Source: Flavobacteriaceae bacterium UBA4022 (lineage in GTDB: Bacteria; Bacteroidota; Bacteroidia; Flavobacteriales; Flavobacteriaceae). From it: a stretch of DNA of 64,000 nucleotides. Below the pieces are notes generated by a model. That model worked only from the letters and a program-made list of their open reading frames with translations, was not told the DNA's origin and did not search any database. Below, in pieces: positions 1 through 7,653 of the stretch. The position numbers and the translations under genes were made by a program. The stretch is from the NCBI GenBank assembly GCA_002384055.1, contig DGAU01000014.1:144376-208375 (forward strand), read 5' to 3'. The first letter of the stretch is position 1; every line of letters starts with the position of its first letter.

Positions 1-12
1 GCTGATTTTTAG
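1..12 (+). CDS. Possible 3' end of nrdB (ribonucleotide reductase beta), partial
   Basis: The first twelve bases read Ala-Asp-Phe-stop in frame 1. Flavobacterial class Ia beta subunits often end in an acidic stretch closing with Asp-Phe, and nrdB commonly lies immediately upstream of nrdA, so this is plausibly the end of nrdB. Only three residues are visible, so the call rests on context. Confidence 0.35.
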   Translation, partial: ADF

Positions 13-53
13 GCGCTAATCAAGGCATAACACCTTTTTCAGACCCCATACGA

Positions 54-86
54 CTCAGGCCTTAGCAGGGGACCATTGGGCCTGAG
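54..86 (+). other. Inverted repeat in the nrdA leader
   Basis: CTCAGGCC at 54-61 pairs exactly with GGCCTGAG at 79-86 around a 17-base loop, about 40 bases before nrdA. No T-run follows, so it is not a classical intrinsic terminator. It could be an mRNA structure separating two nrd genes or a protein-binding dyad. Confidence 0.35.
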
Positions 87-128
87 CAACAATACCAAAA
101 GATTACTAATTATAATAATTCTAGCAAC

Positions 129-2573
129 ATGAATGTAGTAAAAAGAGATGGCCATAGCGAACCAGTGATGTTCGACAAAATCACCGCGCGGGTGCGTAAA
201 TTATGTTACGGCCTTAATACCCTTGTGGATCCAGTAAAAGTAGCCATGCGTGTTATTGAAGGCCTTTATGATGAGGTGACCACAAGTGAGTTGGATACCT
301 TGGCAGCAGAAATTGCCGCCACGATGACCGTTTCTCACCCTGACTACGCCATCTTGGCGGCACGAATTTCGGTATCTAACTTACACAAGAACACCAAAAA
401 AAGTTTTTCTGAAGTGATGTCGGATCTTTATTTCTACATCAACCCAAGAACCGGAAAAAAGGCGCCTTTACTAAGTGATGAAGTATATCAAGTGATTCAA
501 GATAATGCAGAGATGCTAGACTCAGCTATTATCTATAATCGTGATTTTAACTATGATTATTTTGGGTTCAAGACCCTCGAGCGCTCTTATTTGCTTAAAC
601 TCAATGGCCAAATTGCAGAGCGCCCACAGCATATGTTGATGCGGGTTTCTTTGGGGATTCACCTCCATGATATGGACTCCGCCCTTGAGACTTATGAGCT
701 CATGTCTAAGAAATATTTCACACACGCCACCCCAACCTTATTCAATAGTGGGACGCCAAAGCCACAAATGTCTTCATGTTTTCTTTTGGCCATGAAAGAC
801 GACAGCATCGATGGTATATATGATACGCTGAAGCAAACGGCAAAAATTTCACAATCAGCGGGGGGTATTGGGTTATCTATTCATAATATTCGGGCCACAG
901 GATCCTATATCTCAGGGACCAATGGCACGTCAAATGGGATAGTCCCAATGTTGCGTGTGTTCAACGACACAGCCCGTTATGTGGATCAAGGTGGCGGAAA
1001 ACGAAAAGGGAGTTTTGCGATCTATGTAGAGCCATGGCATGCGGACATCTTCGACTTTTTGGATTTGAAGAAAAACCACGGAAAAGAAGAAATGCGTGCG
1101 CGTGATTTGTTTTATGCCATGTGGATTCCGGATTTATTCATGAAGCGTGTGCAAGACGACAGCACTTGGACCCTAATGTGTCCTAATGAGTGTCCAGGGC
1201 TCTATAAATGTCATGGCGATGAATTTGAGGCCATGTACTTGGCCTATGAGTCACAAGACAAAGGAAGAAAAACCATCCGTGCAAGAGAACTTTGGGAGAA
1301 AATATTAGAATCGCAAATTGAAACAGGGACCCCTTATATGCTTTATAAGGACGCCGCGAACCGCAAGAGTAACCAAAAGAATTTAGGGACCATTCGTTCG
1401 TCGAATTTATGTACCGAAATCATGGAGTATACTTCTGCCGACGAGGTGGCGGTATGTAACTTGGCTTCAATTGCGCTACCGATGTTTGTCAAAAAAGGGG
1501 CCTTTGACCACAAAGAACTTTTTAAAGTGACCAAAAGGGCCACCAAAAACTTGAACCGAGTGATTGACCGCAACTACTATCCAGTAATTGAGGCTCAAAA
1601 TTCTAATTTCCGTCATAGACCTATTGGTCTTGGTATTCAAGGCCTTGCCGATGCCTTCATCCTATTGCGTATGCCATTTACCAGTGATGAAGCAAAAAAA
1701 CTCAACCAAGAAATATTTGAAACTTTATATTTTGCCGCGCTAACGGCTTCGATGGAAGAAGCCAAAGCAGATGGGCCTTACGAATCTTATAAAGGATCTC
1801 CAATATCAGAAGGACTCTTTCAACACAACCTTTGGAACATCAAAGACGAAGAATTGAGTGGTCGTTGGGATTGGGCGAAACTCCGCAAGGATATCAAGAA
1901 GAACGGCGTGCGTAACTCCCTTTTGGTAGCACCGATGCCAACCGCATCGACATCTCAAATTCTGGGTAATAACGAAGCATTTGAGCCTTACACGTCCAAT
2001 ATTTATACGCGTCGTGTGCTTTCTGGAGAGTTTATTGTTGTCAACAAGCACTTACTCGAAGATCTAGTTGAGCTCGGCCTATGGAACGATAGCCTCAAAG
2101 AAGAAATCATGCGGGCTAATGGATCCATTCAACATATTGAGGGGATGCCACAAGAACTGAAAGAATTGTATAAAACGGTCTGGGAACTATCCATGAAGGA
2201 TATTATCGATATGTCACGTCATAGAGGTTATTTTATCGATCAGTCTCAGTCGCTAAACCTCTTTATGGAAAATGCGAATATGGCGAAACTCACGTCAATG
2301 CATTTTTATGCATGGCAAAGTGGGCTAAAAACAGGGATGTATTATTTGCGCACCAAGAGTGCTGTAGATGCCATTAAGTTTACCCTGAGCAAGGAAGTCA
2401 AAAAAAGCGAAGAGGTCGAAACTGAAGTCCCTAAGGCAGCAAAAGTGCAAGCGGCCACAATTGGCGTTTCTCTACCAGAAAAATCATTGACCGCCCAAGA
2501 GTTGCGTGAGATGTTAGCACAGGGCAAAGATGCCGCAGAGAACGATGAAGATTGTTTGATGTGTGGTTCTTAA
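129..2573 (+). CDS. nrdA: Ribonucleoside-diphosphate reductase, alpha subunit (class Ia)
   Basis: Large catalytic subunit of aerobic ribonucleotide reductase, which reduces ribonucleoside diphosphates to deoxyribonucleotides with the NrdB radical subunit in the cytoplasm. The 814-residue length is normal. Residues 1-95 form the ATP-cone allosteric domain. The redox pair is C217 and C443, the thiyl cysteine is C428 in the N426-x-C428-x-E430 motif, and the C-terminal shuttle cysteines are C809 and C812 (CLMCGS end). This spacing matches eukaryote-like class Ia enzymes more closely than the E. coli one. It probably follows nrdB, whose end seems to lie at the window edge. A strong hairpin terminator follows the stop. 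All key residues are present. Confidence 0.97.
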   Translation: MNVVKRDGHSEPVMFDKITARVRKLCYGLNTLVDPVKVAMRVIEGLYDEVTTSELDTLAAEIAATMTVSHPDYAILAARISVSNLHKNTKKSFSEVMSDLYFYINPRTGKKAPLLSDEVYQVIQDNAEMLDSAIIYNRDFNYDYFGFKTLERSYLLKLNGQIAERPQHMLMRVSLGIHLHDMDSALETYELMSKKYFTHATPTLFNSGTPKPQMSSCFLLAMKDDSIDGIYDTLKQTAKISQSAGGIGLSIHNIRATGSYISGTNGTSNGIVPMLRVFNDTARYVDQGGGKRKGSFAIYVEPWHADIFDFLDLKKNHGKEEMRARDLFYAMWIPDLFMKRVQDDSTWTLMCPNECPGLYKCHGDEFEAMYLAYESQDKGRKTIRARELWEKILESQIETGTPYMLYKDAANRKSNQKNLGTIRSSNLCTEIMEYTSADEVAVCNLASIALPMFVKKGAFDHKELFKVTKRATKNLNRVIDRNYYPVIEAQNSNFRHRPIGLGIQGLADAFILLRMPFTSDEAKKLNQEIFETLYFAALTASMEEAKADGPYESYKGSPISEGLFQHNLWNIKDEELSGRWDWAKLRKDIKKNGVRNSLLVAPMPTASTSQILGNNEAFEPYTSNIYTRRVLSGEFIVVNKHLLEDLVELGLWNDSLKEEIMRANGSIQHIEGMPQELKELYKTVWELSMKDIIDMSRHRGYFIDQSQSLNLFMENANMAKLTSMHFYAWQSGLKTGMYYLRTKSAVDAIKFTLSKEVKKSEEVETEVPKAAKVQAATIGVSLPEKSLTAQELREMLAQGKDAAENDEDCLMCGS

Positions 2574-2587
2574 TCCATCTGCTATAG

Positions 2588-2625
2588 AAAAAAAAAGCAG
2601 CGCCATTGGCGCTGCTTTTTTTTTT
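2588..2625. terminator. Bidirectional intrinsic terminator between nrdA and the PiT gene
   Basis: An A-run, the stem GCAGCGCC (2597-2604), loop ATT, the complementary arm GGCGCTGC (2608-2615) and then a long T-run. A-run and T-run on opposite sides let it work for both convergent genes. Confidence 0.9.
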
Positions 2626-2652
2626 GCAATCGAATGCGTAAAACCTTGGGTT

Positions 2653-4890
2653 TTATTTCACGTTCTTACCATATTGCTGCATCAAAAGCATTACGGCTGT
2701 GACCAGGTCTTTGGTTTCGAGTAAAATATTAAAATACAATGCTGTATTCTTTGGACTCGACTCCTCGGCACGTGTTAAAGCCACTTGCTGATCGATTTTG
2801 TCCGAAATACTCTCGTTGAGCTCATTTAATTTGGTCACAATACCATTGATTTCCTTGAGCTCGTTGTGATCAAATACAGTGATGATGCTCTGAAGATGTC
2901 CACTGAGTGCGGCATCAATTTCTTGAAGCTCCTTAATTTGATTGAAGCGCAAGGCTTTGTGATTATTGTTGACGTGCTTAAATCCTTTTTTGGCGATATA
3001 CTCCAGTGATTGACTGATGTCGGTTAAGTGTACCAATATGGAAATATAGAACTTGCTGCCTCTAAGGCTCGTCTCCTCCAAATTCTTGATGAAATAAAAC
3101 AAGTTGTTGCGCAGGTCTTCGATATCTTCACCCAACTTTTCGACACCTTTCTTACTGGACTTTAGGATTTTCGTATCCTGCTTACCCAATCCTTTTATGA
3201 CACCAGAAAATATCGTTTGTGAGCGGCTCACTACGTTAGAAATGTTCTGTGAGCTTTCTGCAATGATCCCCTGAACCGTCTTACTGGCGGACTTTTTAAG
3301 TCCTGCACTTGTTAGCTTGGCTTCTGCTTTGCGTTTGTGCAGTAAATAGTTGCGCACCAAAAGGCTACAGGCTAGGATCAACAGGACAGCAATCGCTGTT
3401 GGACCACCCAAGTAAATAAGGTAAGTCATCGTTCCGGCCACAGCAAAGGCTATAAACGCCGTAAAAAACCATCCAGCAATCACATTGATCACACCAGCGA
3501 CACGATATACAGCGCTCTCACGTCCCCATGCACGATCGGCAAGAGACGTCCCCATAGCGACCATAAAGGTCACATAAGTTGTAGACAACGGCAGCTTCAT
3601 GGAGGTAGCGATAGAAATCAAGACGCCGGCAACCATAAGGTTGATGGACGCACGGATCATATCAAAAGCAGGCATTTCTGCTTGGTCTTTTTCGAGTGTA
3701 GAAGCAACAGGCTTTGTAAAGCTATGCTCAATGCGCGAAGTCACCGAATCAGGCAAGAGCGTAGTCAAGAAATTAGCCAATTTTGTGCTGCCCTTTACCA
3801 TATTGCGAGAGATAAAGTTTGGATTGAATTTTTCCGCTCCATCTCCTTGTCGTGACAAGCTAATTTCGGTTTCAGTTACCGTTTTGGCTTTTTTAGAAAA
3901 CCACAAGGTAAGCACCATGATACTCCCTGCGATAAAAAGCAATAGGGGCTCTGCTGGGACTTTTTTGTCCAAGACACTCATAGAGAAACTCGTGGCAGCT
4001 TCTCCAGAGGCGAACCATGCTTCATATGAATGGTATGCAGCCATCGGCACACCAATGAAGTTGACTAAATCATTTCCAGAAAAGGCTAGGGCAAGACCAA
4101 ATGTTCCGATCGCAATCACCACAATCAAGATGCTTTTCTTGAAAATTTTCATGAACAAGTATGAAAACAATGTCCAAAACACGAAGCCTACACTAACAAT
4201 TAAGACCGTTTGTTGGGCAAGAATATCTTTAAAGGAACCATAATAAGGGGTTCCTTTAAGGCCTTTGTAGAAAATAAAATAAGTGATTGCAGTAAGGGCG
4301 ATACCGCCAAAAATGGCGCCAAAATTCTTGATTTTTTCCTCGTAATGAAAGGTAAAGATAAGTCTAGAAAGCCATTGAACGAGCGCCCCTATAGAGAAGG
4401 CGATCACTACAGAGAGAAGTATGCCACTGATAATTTCAATAGCTTTCGCCGTATTAATGTAGGTGCCCAAATCGGCAATAGTTTGCTCATTGTCCATCCC
4501 AATTTTGATTAAGGCCATCACCACAGCGGCGCCTAACAATTCAAAGACAATCGAAACGGTCGTTGAGGTAGGCATCCCTAAGGTGTTGAAAAAATCAAGA
4601 AGCAGGACGTCGGTGATCATCACGGCCATAAAAATCATCATGATTTCATCGAAATAGAACTCTCCAGGAACGAAAATGCCCTTACGTGCCACTTCCATCA
4701 TGCCACTCGAAAACACAGCGCCAATAAAGATTCCAAGACTGGCGACAATCATGATTGTTCTGAATGAGATGGCTTTGGAGCCAATAGCGGAATTCAAAAA
4801 GTTAACCGCATCATTACTGACGCCAACAACGAGGTCAACAACCGCCAATACGGCTAATGCAACGAGCATTAATAAATAAATTTGATCCAT
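2653..4890 (-). CDS. PiT-family inorganic phosphate transporter fused to a PhoU-like C-terminal domain
   Basis: Inner-membrane low-affinity phosphate permease of the PiT family, normally driven by H+ or Na+. The N-terminal half carries the duplicated PiT signature: GVSNDAVNFLNSAIGSKA near residues 23-40 and a second copy, SGNDLVNFIGVP, near 270. About ten to twelve hydrophobic segments are spread through the first 510 residues. From about 540 to 745 the sequence is soluble and helical and resembles PhoU/DUF47 proteins, which in many bacteria are separate genes next to pit. The porin gene lies 75 bases upstream on the same strand, so the two probably form one transcription unit for phosphate uptake. 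The fused soluble domain may gate or regulate transport; that is inference. Confidence 0.92.
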   Translation of the reverse strand: MDQIYLLMLVALAVLAVVDLVVGVSNDAVNFLNSAIGSKAISFRTIMIVASLGIFIGAVFSSGMMEVARKGIFVPGEFYFDEIMMIFMAVMITDVLLLDFFNTLGMPTSTTVSIVFELLGAAVVMALIKIGMDNEQTIADLGTYINTAKAIEIISGILLSVVIAFSIGALVQWLSRLIFTFHYEEKIKNFGAIFGGIALTAITYFIFYKGLKGTPYYGSFKDILAQQTVLIVSVGFVFWTLFSYLFMKIFKKSILIVVIAIGTFGLALAFSGNDLVNFIGVPMAAYHSYEAWFASGEAATSFSMSVLDKKVPAEPLLLFIAGSIMVLTLWFSKKAKTVTETEISLSRQGDGAEKFNPNFISRNMVKGSTKLANFLTTLLPDSVTSRIEHSFTKPVASTLEKDQAEMPAFDMIRASINLMVAGVLISIATSMKLPLSTTYVTFMVAMGTSLADRAWGRESAVYRVAGVINVIAGWFFTAFIAFAVAGTMTYLIYLGGPTAIAVLLILACSLLVRNYLLHKRKAEAKLTSAGLKKSASKTVQGIIAESSQNISNVVSRSQTIFSGVIKGLGKQDTKILKSSKKGVEKLGEDIEDLRNNLFYFIKNLEETSLRGSKFYISILVHLTDISQSLEYIAKKGFKHVNNNHKALRFNQIKELQEIDAALSGHLQSIITVFDHNELKEINGIVTKLNELNESISDKIDQQVALTRAEESSPKNTALYFNILLETKDLVTAVMLLMQQYGKNVK

Positions 4891-4965
4891 AGACTTAAAT
4901 TAAAGTGGTGACAAAGGTCAGATTAAAGATAAAATTAATTGTTATGTAAATGTTATGAAAGAATT

Positions 4966-6165
4966 TTAAAAGTGGAGGTCAAATCCAAATCGAAACTCCA
5001 TATAATCGTCTTGACCATCTAACGATCCAATGCTAAAGTCAGATTGAATTTTAAGCTTGTGACCAACGATGTACTTGGAGACCCCAGCAGTATAAACCAA
5101 CTGATCGGGCTTGCCAACGATGGCATCATATCCGATTTCTGAGCGCCGCGCCGTAAACTCATAATGAGAAGGAAATAAATAACTCGCCTGAAGGTTTGTG
5201 GCGGTTCCCACCTGAACGATAGACGCTGTGCTGCCATCAGAATTGAGCGCTTCAGGATCTGCAGCATCTCTCTTGGCGTACTCTCCCATAAAGGCAAATC
5301 CGTTGAATTTTAACATGGCATCCACAAAAATGGTGTTGATGTCTGTTTCATATAGGCTTCCGTCATCTAAGGTCATATAAGAGCCCATATTGCTTCGGTT
5401 ACGCACGGCGTTGGTGTTATTGTCGTAGGTTGCGCCGATCATTAACTTAACCGTTGACTCACCAGATAAATCACCTTGGGTATAATCACCCTTTTTGGTG
5501 AAGGCTCCAAAAGGAAGTAACTCAACACGCGAGGTATATTGAAGACCACCTAAGTTCCCTTCAGTGACGTTGCGTCCTTCTCCTTGCGAGATCGCAAACT
5601 TTTCGCGCAATAACATTTTAGTCCCTAGCTTGTGCTGGTGACGCAATTGAATCCCCATATCGCGATCTATATTAAATTTGCTATTCAATATAGATCGGTC
5701 GATCAGCTGTAAATTGCCTGAAGAAATAACCCGTTCGATGTTGCCAGGCAGCTTAGTTTGTCCGGCCCAGAGTTCAAATCCTTTGGCAAAATGCCACATG
5801 ACCACGGCATCAAGAATGTAGCGCGGTGTGTTGCGGTTGTAAGCATCGGCACCAGAAATATCTCTGTTGGATAATCCGAGCTCAAATTTATATTTGAGTT
5901 TCGGTGAATAAGCCCAACCGTCAAATTTAAAGCGCGCACGACGCACCAAAAAATTGTACTCGGCATCGCCATACTCGCTGCCATTGTGGGCCCAAGTCGA
6001 TTGGTAGCGGGTTTGGATACGGGTAGCAAACTTTACTTGGAAGCTGCTGTCTTGTGCCGTGTAGTTGATGATTCCCTTTCCAAATTTTTGATCTTCAATT
6101 GTCTGGGCTTGGCCAGTGAAGGCGAATAGGAAAAAGCCAATGAGGCAAAGTTTTAAATAATGCAT
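4966..6165 (-). CDS. Phosphate-selective porin O/P-type outer-membrane protein
   Basis: Predicted outer-membrane beta-barrel channel of the OprO/OprP family, about 399 residues. The start at 6165 is preferred because it opens with MHYLKLCLIGFFLFAFTGQAQ, a clean signal peptide; an in-frame start 15 residues upstream would bury it. The mature protein has alternating aromatic/polar strands typical of these barrels (YQSTWAHNGSEYGDAEYNF, then RRARFKFDGWAYSP) and ends in Phe (DLHF), as BAM substrates do. It sits directly upstream of the PiT-PhoU gene. OprO/P relatives pass phosphate or polyphosphate in Pseudomonas, and the pairing supports that role here, though substrate choice cannot be read from sequence alone. 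Confidence 0.85.
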   Translation of the reverse strand: MHYLKLCLIGFFLFAFTGQAQTIEDQKFGKGIINYTAQDSSFQVKFATRIQTRYQSTWAHNGSEYGDAEYNFLVRRARFKFDGWAYSPKLKYKFELGLSNRDISGADAYNRNTPRYILDAVVMWHFAKGFELWAGQTKLPGNIERVISSGNLQLIDRSILNSKFNIDRDMGIQLRHQHKLGTKMLLREKFAISQGEGRNVTEGNLGGLQYTSRVELLPFGAFTKKGDYTQGDLSGESTVKLMIGATYDNNTNAVRNRSNMGSYMTLDDGSLYETDINTIFVDAMLKFNGFAFMGEYAKRDAADPEALNSDGSTASIVQVGTATNLQASYLFPSHYEFTARRSEIGYDAIVGKPDQLVYTAGVSKYIVGHKLKIQSDFSIGSLDGQDDYMEFRFGFDLHF

Positions 6166-6254
6166 GTCAATCAGTTTGAAGTTTTTGTCGCTACAAAGGA
6201 CAAGCTCCAATGTTAACTTAATGTTTCCAAATGATTACGGTTATGCTTATATTT

Positions 6255-6280
6255 AAAAAAAAAAGCCGCCCGAAGGCGGC
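6255..6280 (-). terminator. Intrinsic terminator downstream of the beta-helix lipoprotein gene
   Basis: Arms GCCGCC (6265-6270) and GGCGGC (6275-6280) flank a CGAA loop (TTCG on the minus strand), followed on the minus strand by a run of about ten T. It ends the receptor-lipoprotein unit before the porin gene. Confidence 0.88.
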
Positions 6281-6435
6281 TCGCACTGTGAATACAAGTC
6301 GACAAAAACTTAAACGATTCAGCGTGCATTGGATTAAAACTTATACCAAATGTCACAAATGATTTTTGCTATATTATCAACGAAACATTAATTAAATATT
6401 AAGATTGACCCTTTTTAGGTTAATCTAATGGGGAT

Positions 6436-7635
6436 TTACAAACCACGCGACCAACCATTGGACCAGCTTGGCGCTCCTGCGCCATTACCCGCTCCTAAAG
6501 TCATGCCTTCAATGACAAAAGTTTGATTAAGTCCCGTGTAATCTGTGATTTCAAAATCAGTGCTTGGATTGTCAAATTGCATTGCAGAGATAATTAAGTC
6601 ACCATTTTCGATACGTGCCGCAGCAGCTGCATCGGTATCTTTAACTTTAACACCAAGATCAATAGAATCGGTATAGAAATCTGTAATGGTAAAGGACCCT
6701 CCCCCTTCTTTAAAGTAAAGAGCACCTTCGGTAACAGGACCTAAGACCGTAATATGACTTAGCGTAGTGGTGGTCACAGGGGATGCATTACCGTCATCAC
6801 CATTGTTTGACCCCTCGATACCGGCCTTCGCCCCATCTTTGATGTACCAATAGGATCCATTTCCGTTCCAACCATCTGCAAAGTCAATAGAATCATCGCC
6901 ACTGCCCGTCGATACGAGATAGTTTCCGCTAACAGTACCACCAAAAAACTCGATACCATCGTCACCTCCTTGGAAGGACTGAATGTATTCAAAAGTGGTG
7001 CCAGCGCCAACACCGAACAAGGAAACACCGTTGAACTCTTTGTCGTTTGAGAAAGTAGCTCCTGTATACTCAACACGCAAATAACGAATAGAACCAGAGT
7101 TGTCATTGGCATTGTTTCCTCCATAGGTAAGGTCAGCCACTTCGGAAGTGACATTGCTACCTTTGTTGGTTGGGGCATCACCACAGATCACTAGCCCACC
7201 CCAGTCTCCTGGAGCTGGTGCTGAAGAACCTGAAGTCATGACCACGGGAGCTGAAGCAGTCCCTTCGATAAAAATTTGTGCCCCGCGCTCAACAGCGATA
7301 TAGGCTGCTGTACCTCCGGTGGCAGTAATGGTTGTTCCTGCAGGAATGGTCAAAGAAGCGCCTGCCCGCACGACATAAGCGCCAACCAATTCGTAAGCTA
7401 CTGTGGCGTCTAGGGTCAGGTCTTCACTCACATCTCCTTCAAGGAGATTATTGATGTTCACCAAACAAGGCTCACAAGCGGCACCCCCGCAATCGATACC
7501 GGTTTCATCGCCATTTTGAAGTCCGTCTGAACAAGTGACTTGCTCAGGATCAGGGGAACTGTCATCTTTGCTGCAAGATGATGTAATGACCAAAAGGGCC
7601 AAAAGCGTAATAAAATTTAATCGAAACTTTTTCAT
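6436..7635 (-). CDS. Outer-membrane-type lipoprotein with Cys-rich motif and predicted beta-helix domain
   Basis: Unrecognised 399-residue lipoprotein. The signal peptide ends in a lipobox with acylated Cys at residue 21 (ITSSC), followed by SKDDSS. Residues 35-57 hold a compact four-Cys motif (C35, C49, C54, C57 with NGDETGIDCGG at the centre), of a kind seen in secreted proteins of marine bacteria. The rest is Gly/Asp/Asn/Thr-rich with short repeated turns (GGDDGIEFFGG, GSGDDSIDFADGW) resembling right-handed beta-helix or pectate-lyase-like folds. The TonB-dependent receptor gene ends 18 bases upstream, so the two are almost certainly co-transcribed and the lipoprotein may act as its surface partner. 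No catalytic residues can be assigned; ligand binding is inference. Confidence 0.75.
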   Translation of the reverse strand: MKKFRLNFITLLALLVITSSCSKDDSSPDPEQVTCSDGLQNGDETGIDCGGAACEPCLVNINNLLEGDVSEDLTLDATVAYELVGAYVVRAGASLTIPAGTTITATGGTAAYIAVERGAQIFIEGTASAPVVMTSGSSAPAPGDWGGLVICGDAPTNKGSNVTSEVADLTYGGNNANDNSGSIRYLRVEYTGATFSNDKEFNGVSLFGVGAGTTFEYIQSFQGGDDGIEFFGGTVSGNYLVSTGSGDDSIDFADGWNGNGSYWYIKDGAKAGIEGSNNGDDGNASPVTTTTLSHITVLGPVTEGALYFKEGGGSFTITDFYTDSIDLGVKVKDTDAAAAARIENGDLIISAMQFDNPSTDFEITDYTGLNQTFVIEGMTLGAGNGAGAPSWSNGWSRGL

Positions 7636-7653
7636 TTTTTTTGGTTTAAAAGA

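Noticed and set aside
3599..4243. 214-codon plus-strand open frame opposite the PiT gene
   Set aside because: Antisense to well-supported transporter sequence; its composition mirrors complement of membrane helices and it has no start signal or family resemblance.
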